A DNA stretch of 23,328 nt. Source: Bacteroidetes bacterium UBA3022 (GTDB taxonomy: Bacteria > Bacteroidota > Bacteroidia > Chitinophagales > BACL12). The position numbers were made by a program, and so were the translations under genes. Every line of letters starts with the position of its first letter. Positions within the stretch are counted from its first letter, which is position 1. Below the pieces are notes generated by a model. The model had not been told where the DNA came from. It saw only the letters and a program-made list of their open reading frames with translations, and ran no database searches. The stretch lies in NCBI GenBank assembly GCA_002346225.1, contig DDYY01000022.1, positions 758 through 24,085 on the forward strand. The letters run 5' to 3'. Shown in pieces: positions 6,935 through 15,068 of the stretch.

Positions 6935-9883
6935 CTATTCCACATATACTTCATCACAAAATATCCAGCTTTGACCACCGGCGCCCGGATGCCAAAGTGG
7001 ATTTTCTCCTCTGTTGCGAGCAGTGATTTTAATATAGCGTACAACCTGAGGAGCGGGTAGTTGCCACCTGATGTCCAGCGTGGTTTTCGAGTCATAATCA
7101 TCAGATGCCACCTGATGGGAAAGTGCTACAGATTCGCTGAAGTGCTGTCCGTCGGTAGATACCGAAAACGCCACTGATTCCGGAAGCCATATCCAGCTTC
7201 TTACATCCTGCAAAAACCCGGCAGCAACAACGGAGATAGTATCAATACCGCCCAGGTCAACTACTATTTCCATATCCTTGCCCCACCATCCCTGCCACAG
7301 TCCCATCCTGAAATCGTCAGGTCCGCGAATGCCATCCACCAGTGCAGTGGGTCCGCCTGCGGTATATTGAGGGTCGTGAAGGGTAAGATACTGCACCGTA
7401 TAATCATGTGTTATTTTCTTCAATACCGCTGTCGATACATAACCTGCACTCCCGCTTGGTGTCTTGGAGATGGCTTTAAGGGTCACATCTTCTTTGAAAA
7501 CAAGAGGCTCCTTATAGGTAATGGGCTTGATAAGTGGTATATCGCCATGTGTCTGGTACAACAAAAGATCTTCAGCTGCAAATGAATGTATGCTCACAAC
7601 AACAGAATCTCGGAATGCCATTCCCTCAGCCATAATCAGTGGCGGCTGAGGCATGTACCGCGGTCGGGCAACTGTGGGATTGCCGGTGAAACCGGAACGG
7701 GCATCTTCCTGCATTTTAAAGGACAAGGTGCCACCTGCCATTATTGCTGCGTACGACAGTTGAGGATGCGCAAGCAATGAATCATTCAGTTGCGCACTTT
7801 CTACATAACCGGCCTTACCTTGTTTGTCGTTGGTGCGAAGGGTAAACACATTGCCATTTTCTAAATAAATAATCGCCTTGTTGAATAATGGACTGCCTAT
7901 ATCCATCACCGGGCTTCCCGGACAAACAGGGTAAAAGCCCAAACTGCTGAGCACATACCAGGCGCTCATTTGTCCGCAATCTTCATTGCCCGATAATCCA
8001 TCGGGAGCGGCGGAGTACATCTCCTGACAGATACGGCGTGTATAGTATTGCGTCTTCTCAGGCTGGTCTACATAATTGTATAAATAGGCGATATGATGAC
8101 TGGGTTCGTTGCCATGTGCATACTGACCTATCAATCCCGTAATATCAGCCTGCTCCCTGCCGGTGGTGTTTTCGGCAGCGCCAAAAAGGTCATCCAATCG
8201 ACGTTGTGATTGTTCGCGTTCAAAAGGAGTTGCAGCAGGTAATAGCAGACCCAGGTCGTGCGGTGCAAAGAAATTATACTGCCAGGCATTGGCTTCAGTG
8301 TAGTTGAAGTTGACTTCGTAGGGGTCGAACGGCAGGTACCAGTTCCCATTGAACCGGGGACGGATAAAGGTCCCGTCGAACAGATTCATCCAGTTCTGGG
8401 AGCGCCTGAGGTATTGGAAATGATCATCCTTTCCCAGGAGGGCGCCCATGGTTCCAATACACCAGTCGTTATAGGCATATTCCAGCGTTTTGGAAACCGA
8501 TTCGCCTTCATCGTGGCTTTCAATCATGCCTTTATCTCTGTACTCGCGCCAGCCCAGGTCATTGGTAGTGGTGGCGGCTTTCATGGCGGTATAGGCCAGT
8601 TCTCTGTCAAAATCGCCAATTCCTTTCACCGCAGCATCGGCCAGCACGCTGATGGAGTGTACGCCAATCATGCAGTTGGTTTCATTGCCCGCCAGTTCCC
8701 ACACGGGCAACCGGCCACTCTGCTCGTACTGGTGCAGCATGGTGTGCACGAAATCGTTGGTGCGCTCCCTATCGATGATGGTGAGCAGCGGATGCAAGGC
8801 ACGAAAAGTATCCCATAATGAAAATACAGTATAATGGGTATAGCCCTTAGCGACATGAGTGCTGCCATCCATCCCGCGATAGCGTTGGTCCACATCGCTA
8901 AATACATTGGGTGCCAGCATGCAGTGGTATAATGCAGTGTAGAAAGTGATGCGCTGCTCCTTGTTTTTGGTGCTTACTGCAATTTTAGAGAGTTCCTTTT
9001 CCCATGCATTGTTGGCGGCTTTTCGGGTAGCATCGAAATCGAAATCGGGTAGTTCGGTGGCCATATTGTTCCAGGCACCGGCACAATCAACAGATGACAC
9101 TGCCACCTTCACCTTTAACTGCTTGCCCGGAAGGTCACCGAATCGGAAACCTGCATGTAAGCCGGTGCCATAATATGCTTCCTGTTCGCGGGTCAGTCCA
9201 TCGGGTGAGCTGTCCTGAACAATGCTCGATTGGAAGGGCTCGGAGAACTCAATAGCGAAATACAGCCACTGGTCACTGGCCCAGGATGAAGAACGGCGCA
9301 GTCCTTCAATCTTTCGGTCGCTGACAATGCGGATAAAACTGCCTTCCAGCAAGGGATCGCGATGGCGGAGGTCGAGAATGATATTGGAAGGGTCGTAATC
9401 GGCAAATGTATAGCGATGGATGCCGGTGCGCAGGGTTGTTGTCATTTCTGCCAGAATATTATCGTCCTTTAGCCGCACAGCATAGTAGCCCGGTTGGGCA
9501 ATTTCATCGGCATGGTTGAAAGCAGAAGCATAGCCCGTGAGGGGATCTGTCCCACTCATGTTGTTGAAATTCCATTCCCCCTGGGTAGGCATGAGCAGCA
9601 CATCGCAATAGTCTGCTACACCTGTTCCGCTCAGATGGGTATGACTGAAGCCATAAATGATGCTGTCTGAATAGTGATAGCCGCTGCAGCCGTCCCAGCC
9701 CTCCAGTCGGGTGTCGGGACTCAATTGCACCATCCCGAAGGGCATGGTGGCACCCGGATAGGTGTGTCCGTGCCCGCCGGTTCCCACAAACGGATTCACA
9801 TATTGGGTGAATTGAGGAAAAGCCTGACCGGCAGCCAAAAGCATCCATGCAGCCACCAACCAAATACGTGAAAACTGTTTCAA
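6935..9883 (-). CDS. GH92 alpha-mannosidase, exported
   Basis: The 982-residue protein belongs to glycoside hydrolase family 92, calcium-dependent exo-acting alpha-mannosidases of Bacteroidota. The N-terminus is a signal peptide (hydrophobic core at about 8-19). The family opening follows at 28-50 (VNPFVGTGGHGHTYPGATMPFG), then HTHLSGTG near 81-88. The likely general acid is E530 in TEANAWQY; the likely base region is GNEDCGQMSAWY (632-643), with D635; GNEPSHH is at 591-597. In characterised members the pair before Cys/Gly is often Asp-Asp; here it is Glu-Asp. After the catalytic part, about 745-825 resembles a chitobiase C-terminal domain, and about 840-982 an F5/8-type (discoidin) carbohydrate-binding domain. 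The start is a TTG codon: there is no in-frame ATG before residue 14, and starting there would cut the signal peptide. It lies downstream of the ROK kinase gene, behind a repeat-filled gap. Confidence 0.93.
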   Translation of the reverse strand: MKQFSRIWLVAAWMLLAAGQAFPQFTQYVNPFVGTGGHGHTYPGATMPFGMVQLSPDTRLEGWDGCSGYHYSDSIIYGFSHTHLSGTGVADYCDVLLMPTQGEWNFNNMSGTDPLTGYASAFNHADEIAQPGYYAVRLKDDNILAEMTTTLRTGIHRYTFADYDPSNIILDLRHRDPLLEGSFIRIVSDRKIEGLRRSSSWASDQWLYFAIEFSEPFQSSIVQDSSPDGLTREQEAYYGTGLHAGFRFGDLPGKQLKVKVAVSSVDCAGAWNNMATELPDFDFDATRKAANNAWEKELSKIAVSTKNKEQRITFYTALYHCMLAPNVFSDVDQRYRGMDGSTHVAKGYTHYTVFSLWDTFRALHPLLTIIDRERTNDFVHTMLHQYEQSGRLPVWELAGNETNCMIGVHSISVLADAAVKGIGDFDRELAYTAMKAATTTNDLGWREYRDKGMIESHDEGESVSKTLEYAYNDWCIGTMGALLGKDDHFQYLRRSQNWMNLFDGTFIRPRFNGNWYLPFDPYEVNFNYTEANAWQYNFFAPHDLGLLLPAATPFEREQSQRRLDDLFGAAENTTGREQADITGLIGQYAHGNEPSHHIAYLYNYVDQPEKTQYYTRRICQEMYSAAPDGLSGNEDCGQMSAWYVLSSLGFYPVCPGSPVMDIGSPLFNKAIIYLENGNVFTLRTNDKQGKAGYVESAQLNDSLLAHPQLSYAAIMAGGTLSFKMQEDARSGFTGNPTVARPRYMPQPPLIMAEGMAFRDSVVVSIHSFAAEDLLLYQTHGDIPLIKPITYKEPLVFKEDVTLKAISKTPSGSAGYVSTAVLKKITHDYTVQYLTLHDPQYTAGGPTALVDGIRGPDDFRMGLWQGWWGKDMEIVVDLGGIDTISVVAAGFLQDVRSWIWLPESVAFSVSTDGQHFSESVALSHQVASDDYDSKTTLDIRWQLPAPQVVRYIKITARNRGENPLWHPGAGGQSWIFCDEVYVE

Positions 9884-9920
9884 GTAAGTAGATTTATATA
9901 TAAAACATCAAAATCAAGTC

Positions 9921-9998
9921 AACGTCAAAGCCAACGTCAACGTCAAAGCCAACGTTAATGTCATTGTCATCTTCAATGTCAACGTCAATATCAACCCC
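9921..9998. repeat. Degenerate six-base tandem repeat (AACGTC)
   Basis: Thirteen consecutive six-base units fill this stretch: AACGTC occurs four times, with variants AAAGCC, AACGTT, AATGTC, ATTGTC, ATCTTC, AATATC and AACCCC. A twelve-base higher-order unit (AACGTC AAAGCC) is repeated at 9921-9932 and 9939-9950. The array sits between the ROK kinase and the GH92 gene, just upstream of the latter's start. It is not part of an open frame with coding character on either strand. Confidence 0.8.
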
Positions 9999-10017
9999 TA
10001 TAATTTTCGGGGCAACA

Positions 10018-10974
10018 TCAATCCTTTATTTCATCCCATATAAGAGACGCTGCACCCAGAATGGCGGCTTCACTTTCTTTCAATCCGCTGGGCAGAATAG
10101 GAATCTTACCCTGATAAATGGGCATAAGGTGCTCTTCAAAGCTATTTTTTACCGGTTCGAATAGCAGGTCACCCGCTTGTGCCAGCCCACCGAAAAGGAA
10201 TATTTTTTCTGGTCGGGTGTAACAAACACTGTTGGCAAGGTGGAAGCCCAGAATCCATCCGGTGCGATAAAATGCCTCCTGCGCAATTTCATCATCTTTC
10301 ATTGCCATATCACAAATCATCTCGGCATCGAGCATATTGCCAAGACTCAAACGGAATTTATCGATGCTTTTGTTGCGCAAGAGTTCGTAGTAAGTTTTAA
10401 CAATGCCTGTTGCGCTGGCGTACTGTTCAATACATCCTTTTCTTCCGCATCCGCAAAGTCTGCCGTTACGGTATACAATCACATGGCCCAGTTCTCCGGC
10501 TAAACTGTCATGGCCATATACCAATTGACCGTTCACTATTACCCCACTTCCCAATCCGGTACCGAGGGTAATGAATAAATAGTTTTTGCATCCTTTAGCG
10601 GCGCCAAAATACATCTCTCCGATAGCTGCTGCCTTGGCATCGTTGGTAAGGGCTACGGGTTTTCGAAATGCTTTTTTAAAATAGTCTTTCAGGGGTATCA
10701 GGCCTTTCCAGGGAAGATTGGGGGCATGGTCAATGGTGCCGTCGAAATAGTTGCCGTTCGGACTGCCGATGCCCACACCTGCCAGTTCCAGCTGCTGTTC
10801 CTTCAATACGGGAGCAATGCGTTTCTTCAAGTCGGCCGGTAAGGGGTCGGGTTTGGGATAGCCTTTGGTTTTTACTTTATCGGAAAAGAGTATTTTTCCA
10901 TCTCTGTTTACCAGACCGAACTTGATGCCTGTTCCGCCTATGTCAATTCCTAAAACCACTTTTTTGTCCGCCAT
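10018..10974 (-). CDS. ROK family sugar kinase
   Basis: The 318-residue protein is a ROK-family kinase, most like glucokinases, with N-acetylhexosamine or mannose kinases as alternatives; it phosphorylates a sugar with ATP in the cytoplasm. The phosphate-binding loop DIGGTGIK is at 11-18, the catalytic aspartate is D112 in TNDAKAAAIGE, the glycine-rich LGTGLGSG is at 137-144, and the ROK zinc site is complete (H164 in GELGH, then C174, C176 and C181 in CGCGRKGC). E183 follows. There is no DNA-binding domain at the N-terminus, so it is an enzyme rather than a NagC-type repressor. It lies upstream of the GH92 mannosidase gene on the same strand with 134 bases between them, which fits phosphorylation of sugars freed by that enzyme, though co-transcription is only inferred. 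Confidence 0.92.
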   Translation of the reverse strand: MADKKVVLGIDIGGTGIKFGLVNRDGKILFSDKVKTKGYPKPDPLPADLKKRIAPVLKEQQLELAGVGIGSPNGNYFDGTIDHAPNLPWKGLIPLKDYFKKAFRKPVALTNDAKAAAIGEMYFGAAKGCKNYLFITLGTGLGSGVIVNGQLVYGHDSLAGELGHVIVYRNGRLCGCGRKGCIEQYASATGIVKTYYELLRNKSIDKFRLSLGNMLDAEMICDMAMKDDEIAQEAFYRTGWILGFHLANSVCYTRPEKIFLFGGLAQAGDLLFEPVKNSFEEHLMPIYQGKIPILPSGLKESEAAILGAASLIWDEIKD

Positions 10975-11059
10975 ACTTTGCAGGTGCTTGTTTCCTTGCT
11001 TACAAAGTAAGCATATATGCCATAAAGGAGGAAACGCTGTTCTATAAAATAGTCGATAG

Positions 11060-11509
11060 TTAGCTGATAGTTGTTATCCGCCTGTGATAATTCAATTGTC
11101 CCAGATGATAGCTTAGATGGGTTAGCAGCATGTGCAGAATTTCCGCAACTGTTTTATCCGGGCCAAACAAAGTATCGGGAAACAATGCGTTGGGATCAGT
11201 CCCGGTTATTTGTGTGAAGGCGTGTTTGACCGCTATAATTGCCTTCTCCATCTCTGTTATCACTTCGGCGCGGGTAAGATTACGTACATTGAATTCTCTT
11301 TCCCGGTCGCGCAGGTAGTCTGTTCCTCCCAGAATATGGCCCATAAAATGCTGCAGGTTGCCGGCCATGTGCAATGCCAGCGTTCCGCCGCTGTTAAGTA
11401 CTCCCTGAGGCACCGACCATAAATGCTCATCACTGGTATAGGCGTTAACTTCTGCAATACATTTTTGTAAATCGCGGAGCATCAATTGTTCAATTATAGA
11501 AAAGGACAT
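11060..11509 (-). CDS. DinB-like metal-binding protein
   Basis: The 149-residue protein matches the DinB/YfiT four-helix superfamily, metal-dependent proteins that include thiol transferases; the reaction is unknown here. Candidate metal-binding histidines are H47 (GTLALHMAGNLQHFMGH), and H131 and H135 (HLSYHLGQ), the usual arrangement of one His in helix 2 and an HxxxH in the last helix. Length is normal. Its ATG lies two bases after the stop codon of the K+ channel gene, so the two are almost certainly co-transcribed. There is no recognisable Shine-Dalgarno sequence. No signal peptide or membrane segment is seen. The minus-strand gap to the ROK kinase is 85 bases and has no clear terminator. 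Confidence 0.8.
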   Translation of the reverse strand: MSFSIIEQLMLRDLQKCIAEVNAYTSDEHLWSVPQGVLNSGGTLALHMAGNLQHFMGHILGGTDYLRDREREFNVRNLTRAEVITEMEKAIIAVKHAFTQITGTDPNALFPDTLFGPDKTVAEILHMLLTHLSYHLGQLNYHRRITTIS

Positions 11510-11511
11510 GC

Positions 11512-12516
11512 TTATTCATTATTTAAAGTGGCTTTCAATTTCATAATTTGTGCTTTCGAACCCATGGCAATCAGCCTGTGACCCGGACCGATTACCGTAT
11601 CGGGGGTGGGATTGAGGTGGTAATTCTGTGATGCATCTTTGTAACCCAGCAGGGTAGCACCGGTTGTCCGCCAGCTATCGAGGTCATCCAGCCTAAAAGA
11701 TTTTTGGACAACAATTTCATTAATTTGAAAGGCATCACTGGTTTTGGTGCTCATCAAATCGACAAACTCTTCAATATCGGGATTGGTTACCAGCATGGCC
11801 ATATGTGCCCCGCCAATCTTATCGGGCATAATAACATTATTGGCTCCCGCACTTTTTAGTTTTTTGACAGAGGTGATGTCAGAAGCACGGCTGATGATTT
11901 TAATATCAGGATTGAGGCTGCGGGCCGTTAATACCACAAATACATTGAGGGTATCTTCAGGTAATGCACTGATCAGCGCTTTGGCCCGCTCTATTCCGGC
12001 CTCCAGCAGTACATAGTCCTTGGTGGCATCGGCCACAATATGGAGCAGGTTGCTGTCGGCGATATCCGTAAACAACTTTTCCTGCTGTTCAATCACAACG
12101 AAAGTTTCATTGTTGCGGCGCAATGCCATAGCCGATTCTTGTCCGTTGCGGCCATAACCACAAATAATGGTATGTCCATCCATTTTATCAATCTTATTGT
12201 GCATGCGATAGATTTTATAGTAACGGGCGAATTCACCATCCATGAAGTACCGGGAAATACGGGTGATGACGTAGGCGAAAATTCCCAGGTTGACCATAAT
12301 CATGACGGTTGTAAATACCCTTCCTGCATCCGACAGGGGGCGTACCTCCTGAAAACCAACAGTGGCCAGGGTGATGACCGTCATGTAAATAGCCTCGACA
12401 AAGGTGTAGTGCTCTATAAGGGTGTATCCACATACCCCGATGGCCAGGGTTATCAATACCATACTGAGGGCGGTATAGATTTCTGCCAGGGGAGAAGTCT
12501 GTTTTTTGCGACGCAT
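11512..12516 (-). CDS. K+ channel with RCK (TrkA-N/TrkA-C) domains
   Basis: The 334-residue protein is a two-transmembrane potassium channel subunit fused to a cytoplasmic RCK regulator, in the MthK/Kch style. Transmembrane helix 1 is at about 13-35, the pore helix at 40-51 and helix 2 at about 66-88. The selectivity filter reads TVGFQ (52-56); canonical channels have TVGYG, so both the tyrosine and the second glycine differ. RCK-N starts at about 113 with the nucleotide-binding loop GYGRNG (120-125) and E143 at the end of the second strand. The TrkA-C-like domain covers about 255-334. Four such subunits would be expected to form the channel. It leads a two-gene unit with the DinB-like gene and is divergent from terC. 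Confidence 0.9.
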   Translation of the reverse strand: MRRKKQTSPLAEIYTALSMVLITLAIGVCGYTLIEHYTFVEAIYMTVITLATVGFQEVRPLSDAGRVFTTVMIMVNLGIFAYVITRISRYFMDGEFARYYKIYRMHNKIDKMDGHTIICGYGRNGQESAMALRRNNETFVVIEQQEKLFTDIADSNLLHIVADATKDYVLLEAGIERAKALISALPEDTLNVFVVLTARSLNPDIKIISRASDITSVKKLKSAGANNVIMPDKIGGAHMAMLVTNPDIEEFVDLMSTKTSDAFQINEIVVQKSFRLDDLDSWRTTGATLLGYKDASQNYHLNPTPDTVIGPGHRLIAMGSKAQIMKLKATLNNE

Positions 12517-12572
12517 CTACAACCTTAAAATTAAACAGAAAATAGGTGTAACCGGGAATACCGCAGCAATTG

Positions 12573-12580
12573 TATTTTTG
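12573..12580 (+). promoter_or_regulatory. -7 promoter element of terC-like gene
   Basis: TATTTTTG fits TAnnTTTG exactly and ends 13 bases before the ATG at 12594. No good TTG is present at the -33 distance. The motif would place the transcript start downstream of the alternative TTG codon at 12570, which supports the ATG at 12594 as the real start. Confidence 0.5.
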
Positions 12581-12593
12581 CATCTATACAACT

Positions 12594-13316
12594 ATGTGGG
12601 ACTTATCGATTTTCGCAACCACCGATGCCTGGCTGGCATTGATTACCCTGACCATTCTGGAGATTGTACTGGGTATAGATAACATTATATTCATTTCTAT
12701 ACTTTCAGGGAAGCTGCCTGCGCATCAGCAGAAGAAGGCCCGACGGGTGGGGTTGATGCTGGCTATGATTACACGTGTACTGTTGCTGCTTTCGCTTAGC
12801 TGGATTATGTCCCTGAGCAAGGAGCTGTTTTCAATATTCCACAAAGGATTTAGTGGCCGGGACCTGGTGTTGTTGTTGGGTGGGCTATTCCTTTTGTATA
12901 AGGCTACCACTGAAATACACCACAAGCTGGAAGGAGAGGAAGAGGAAGAGAAGAAGCTGAAAGCACCTTCCTACTATGGAGTATTGCTGCAGATTATGTT
13001 GCTCGATATTGTATTCTCGCTCGATTCGGTCATTACCGCTGTGGGTATGGCCGATCACGTAATCGTTATGATTATCGCGGTGGTGCTGGCGGTGCTTATC
13101 ATGCTGCTGGCGGCAGAATCCATTTCGCAGTTTGTGGAAAAACATCCGACTGTGAAAATGCTGGCACTGGCCTTTTTGGTCATGATTGGTGTATCCCTGC
13201 TGATAGAAGGCTGGGGCGGACATATCGATAAAGGCTATATCTATTTCGCCATGGGCTTCTCTATTCTGGTAGAAATGCTGAACCTGCGCTCCAGAAAAAA
13301 GGCAGCTAAAAGTTAA
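12594..13316 (+). CDS. TerC family integral membrane protein
   Basis: The 240-residue protein belongs to the TerC family, implicated in metal ion export (manganese or calcium) and tellurite resistance. Conserved acidic membrane motifs are both present: LEIVLGIDNIIFISIL (22-37) and LLDIVFSLDSVITAVG (136-151). About seven hydrophobic segments are seen, with a charged cytoplasmic loop (EGEEEEEKKLK, about 113-123) between the third and fourth. The frame is open upstream to a TTG at 12570, but the ATG at 12594 fits the family N-terminus (MWDLSIF) and follows the -7 element. It is transcribed divergently from the K+ channel gene and converges on the permease gene 46 bases beyond its stop. Both it and its neighbour handle ions, but shared regulation is only a guess. 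Confidence 0.9.
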   Translation: MWDLSIFATTDAWLALITLTILEIVLGIDNIIFISILSGKLPAHQQKKARRVGLMLAMITRVLLLLSLSWIMSLSKELFSIFHKGFSGRDLVLLLGGLFLLYKATTEIHHKLEGEEEEEKKLKAPSYYGVLLQIMLLDIVFSLDSVITAVGMADHVIVMIIAVVLAVLIMLLAAESISQFVEKHPTVKMLALAFLVMIGVSLLIEGWGGHIDKGYIYFAMGFSILVEMLNLRSRKKAAKS

Positions 13317-13362
13317 CCGTATCGGGAAAATTGCGTGGGTATTCAAGAGGCATTCTGCGCTG

Positions 13363-14610
13363 CTATTCGGCCTCTCTGAATAACCATACTTCCCGACTGG
13401 CAAGATGGGCAGGCAGCCAGCTGGCAATGCTGCCGATGACGAGAATAGTAAGACCTACATACAAGTAATCGAGGCCTTGCAACACAATCGGATAGGCTGT
13501 TATCACAAAGCTGCCACTGCCGGGAATAGTAACCAGTCCGAACTGGATTTGCAATACACAAAGTAAAGTGGCGAGAAGGAATCCGGTTCCGATGCTGAGC
13601 AACGTTTGAAGCAATCCCTGAAAGAAGAAGATGTTCCGTATCATGGCTTCAGTTGCACCCATGGCACGCAGGGTGCCGATGTCCTTGCGCTTGTCAATTA
13701 CCAGCATGGATATAGAGCCAATCATATTAAAGGCAGCAATTATTAAAATAAAAGTTAATATAAGATACACCACCCACCGCTCATTCCGCATTACTTTGTA
13801 GAGGAAGTCGTTTTGCATGGCTCGTGTTTTCACAACATATTGATCTCCTAATTGTGCCTCCAGCGCGCTTACAACAGCTGTAGGTCGGGCATTGGGGAGT
13901 AAGCCAATTTCAAGGCTGCTCACTTCTTCTTCTTCGTATTCCAGTATGTTGCGCAGGAATTCTATGCTGGTGAACATGTATTTGGTATCAAAATCTGCCT
14001 GAACACGAAATGCACCAACCGGCTGTATCGATTGCTGAATAAAGGCATTCCTCGGATTGAGGCCACCTTTTGCCTGCCGCCTTGGCATAAATACCTGAAT
14101 AGCGGGGTAGTCAATACCTAATGCCACGCCGAGTGAACTCGCCAGCCCGGATCCCAGTACTGCACAATCAATGCGGACATTACGGTCCTGGTATTTCAAA
14201 AGGTATAAGCCGGCAAAAACGCTGTCGTCCACTGCAGTTACATAGGGAAAAACAGTATCCACGCCTTTGATGGTGGCAATATGTTCCTGATCATTGTAGG
14301 CCAGCATAGCATTTTCTTCCAGGGACTTAGCAATATGGGCAATGCCTTCCACAGCACTTAGGTTTTGCAAAATGCTTTCATCAGCAACAAAAATTTTTCC
14401 CTGTGCGGGATGAATCGATATATCGGGATAAAAAGATCCGTACAGACCTATGACCAGACTACCGAAACCATTGAAGGCGGAAAGGACAATGATGAGTGCT
14501 GCCGATCCAATAGTGATACCCAGCATGGTGATGCCGGAAATGATATTGATGGCATTGGTAGATTTTCTGGAGAATATATAACGCAGGGCAACCCGTAAAG
14601 CAAAGCGCAT
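13363..14610 (-). CDS. LolC/LolE-type ABC transporter permease
   Basis: The 415-residue protein has the LolC/LolE (FtsX/MacB) layout: transmembrane helix 1 at about 21-47, a large periplasmic domain at about 48-275, then three helices at about 279-304, 325-352 and 382-403. The family coupling segment KDIGTLRAMGA (309-319) is clear. Such permeases work with LolD to release lipoproteins from the inner membrane. No LolD ATPase gene is in the window. The start is seven bases after the rbfA stop codon, so the two are co-transcribed. The short C-terminus ends PAHLASREVWLFREAE, close to the PAxxAxxxxPxxxLR pattern of the family. Whether it acts in lipoprotein release or exports another substrate cannot be told from sequence. 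Confidence 0.88.
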   Translation of the reverse strand: MRFALRVALRYIFSRKSTNAINIISGITMLGITIGSAALIIVLSAFNGFGSLVIGLYGSFYPDISIHPAQGKIFVADESILQNLSAVEGIAHIAKSLEENAMLAYNDQEHIATIKGVDTVFPYVTAVDDSVFAGLYLLKYQDRNVRIDCAVLGSGLASSLGVALGIDYPAIQVFMPRRQAKGGLNPRNAFIQQSIQPVGAFRVQADFDTKYMFTSIEFLRNILEYEEEEVSSLEIGLLPNARPTAVVSALEAQLGDQYVVKTRAMQNDFLYKVMRNERWVVYLILTFILIIAAFNMIGSISMLVIDKRKDIGTLRAMGATEAMIRNIFFFQGLLQTLLSIGTGFLLATLLCVLQIQFGLVTIPGSGSFVITAYPIVLQGLDYLYVGLTILVIGSIASWLPAHLASREVWLFREAE

Positions 14611-14617
14611 GGTTTAC

Positions 14618-14962
14618 CTACTTCAGATTTTTGAATATTTCTTCCAGCCGGAACACCTGTTCCAGGGAATCATCGAGCAGGAACTCCAGTTTGGGTATAA
14701 TGCGAAGATTGTGTCGCAGGAGGCTGCCAAAGCGTTTGCGGATATCGCTGATATGACTGTTGAGCAACCGCACCACCACTTCAGGTTCTTTTTCATTCAG
14801 AACGCTGATATAAATTTTGCTCTCTGCCAGATCGGGTGTAACAGAGGCATCGGTAACGGTAACAAACCGACTGCCGTAATAGTTAGCGCCCTCCCGTTGC
14901 AGGAAGGTCCCCATTTCTTCTTTAATCAGTTGGGCAATTTTTTTCTGTCGTCGCGATTCCAT
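14618..14962 (-). CDS. rbfA: Ribosome-binding factor A
   Basis: The product is RbfA, a KH-fold factor that binds the 30S subunit and helps mature 16S rRNA. Family features are the N-terminal RRQKKIAQLIKEEM, the central VTVTDASVTPDLAESKIYIS and the acidic-basic helix before the C-terminus. The frame is open six codons further (ATG at 14980), but I prefer the ATG at 14962, which gives MESRRQKK, the usual RbfA start, and a 114-residue protein. Minus-strand TATCTTTA, one base from the -7 consensus, overlaps the extra codons. It follows glmS with an 88- to 106-base gap, and the permease gene begins seven bases after its stop. Identity is secure; the start is less so. Confidence 0.9.
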   Translation of the reverse strand: MESRRQKKIAQLIKEEMGTFLQREGANYYGSRFVTVTDASVTPDLAESKIYISVLNEKEPEVVVRLLNSHISDIRKRFGSLLRHNLRIIPKLEFLLDDSLEQVFRLEEIFKNLK

Positions 14963-15068
14963 ATGAATAAAGATAGGCATTGACAGGAATATGCTGACAG
15001 TCGAACACCGGTAGCATAAGCCTTACTGCATCAACGCGGCTTTTACGGACTTCCCTTTTTCGGTCAAA

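Noticed and set aside
8258..8818. Plus-strand open frame (186 codons) inside the GH92 gene
   Set aside because: It lies antisense to conserved GH92 catalytic sequence and shows no family features.
9999..10017. Terminator hairpin CCCC...GGGG between the GH92 and ROK genes
   Set aside because: Only four base pairs with an AT-rich loop and no T-run on the relevant strand.
12570..12593. TTG start for the terC-like gene
   Set aside because: It would lie upstream of or within the -7 promoter element, and the eight extra residues are not a TerC feature.
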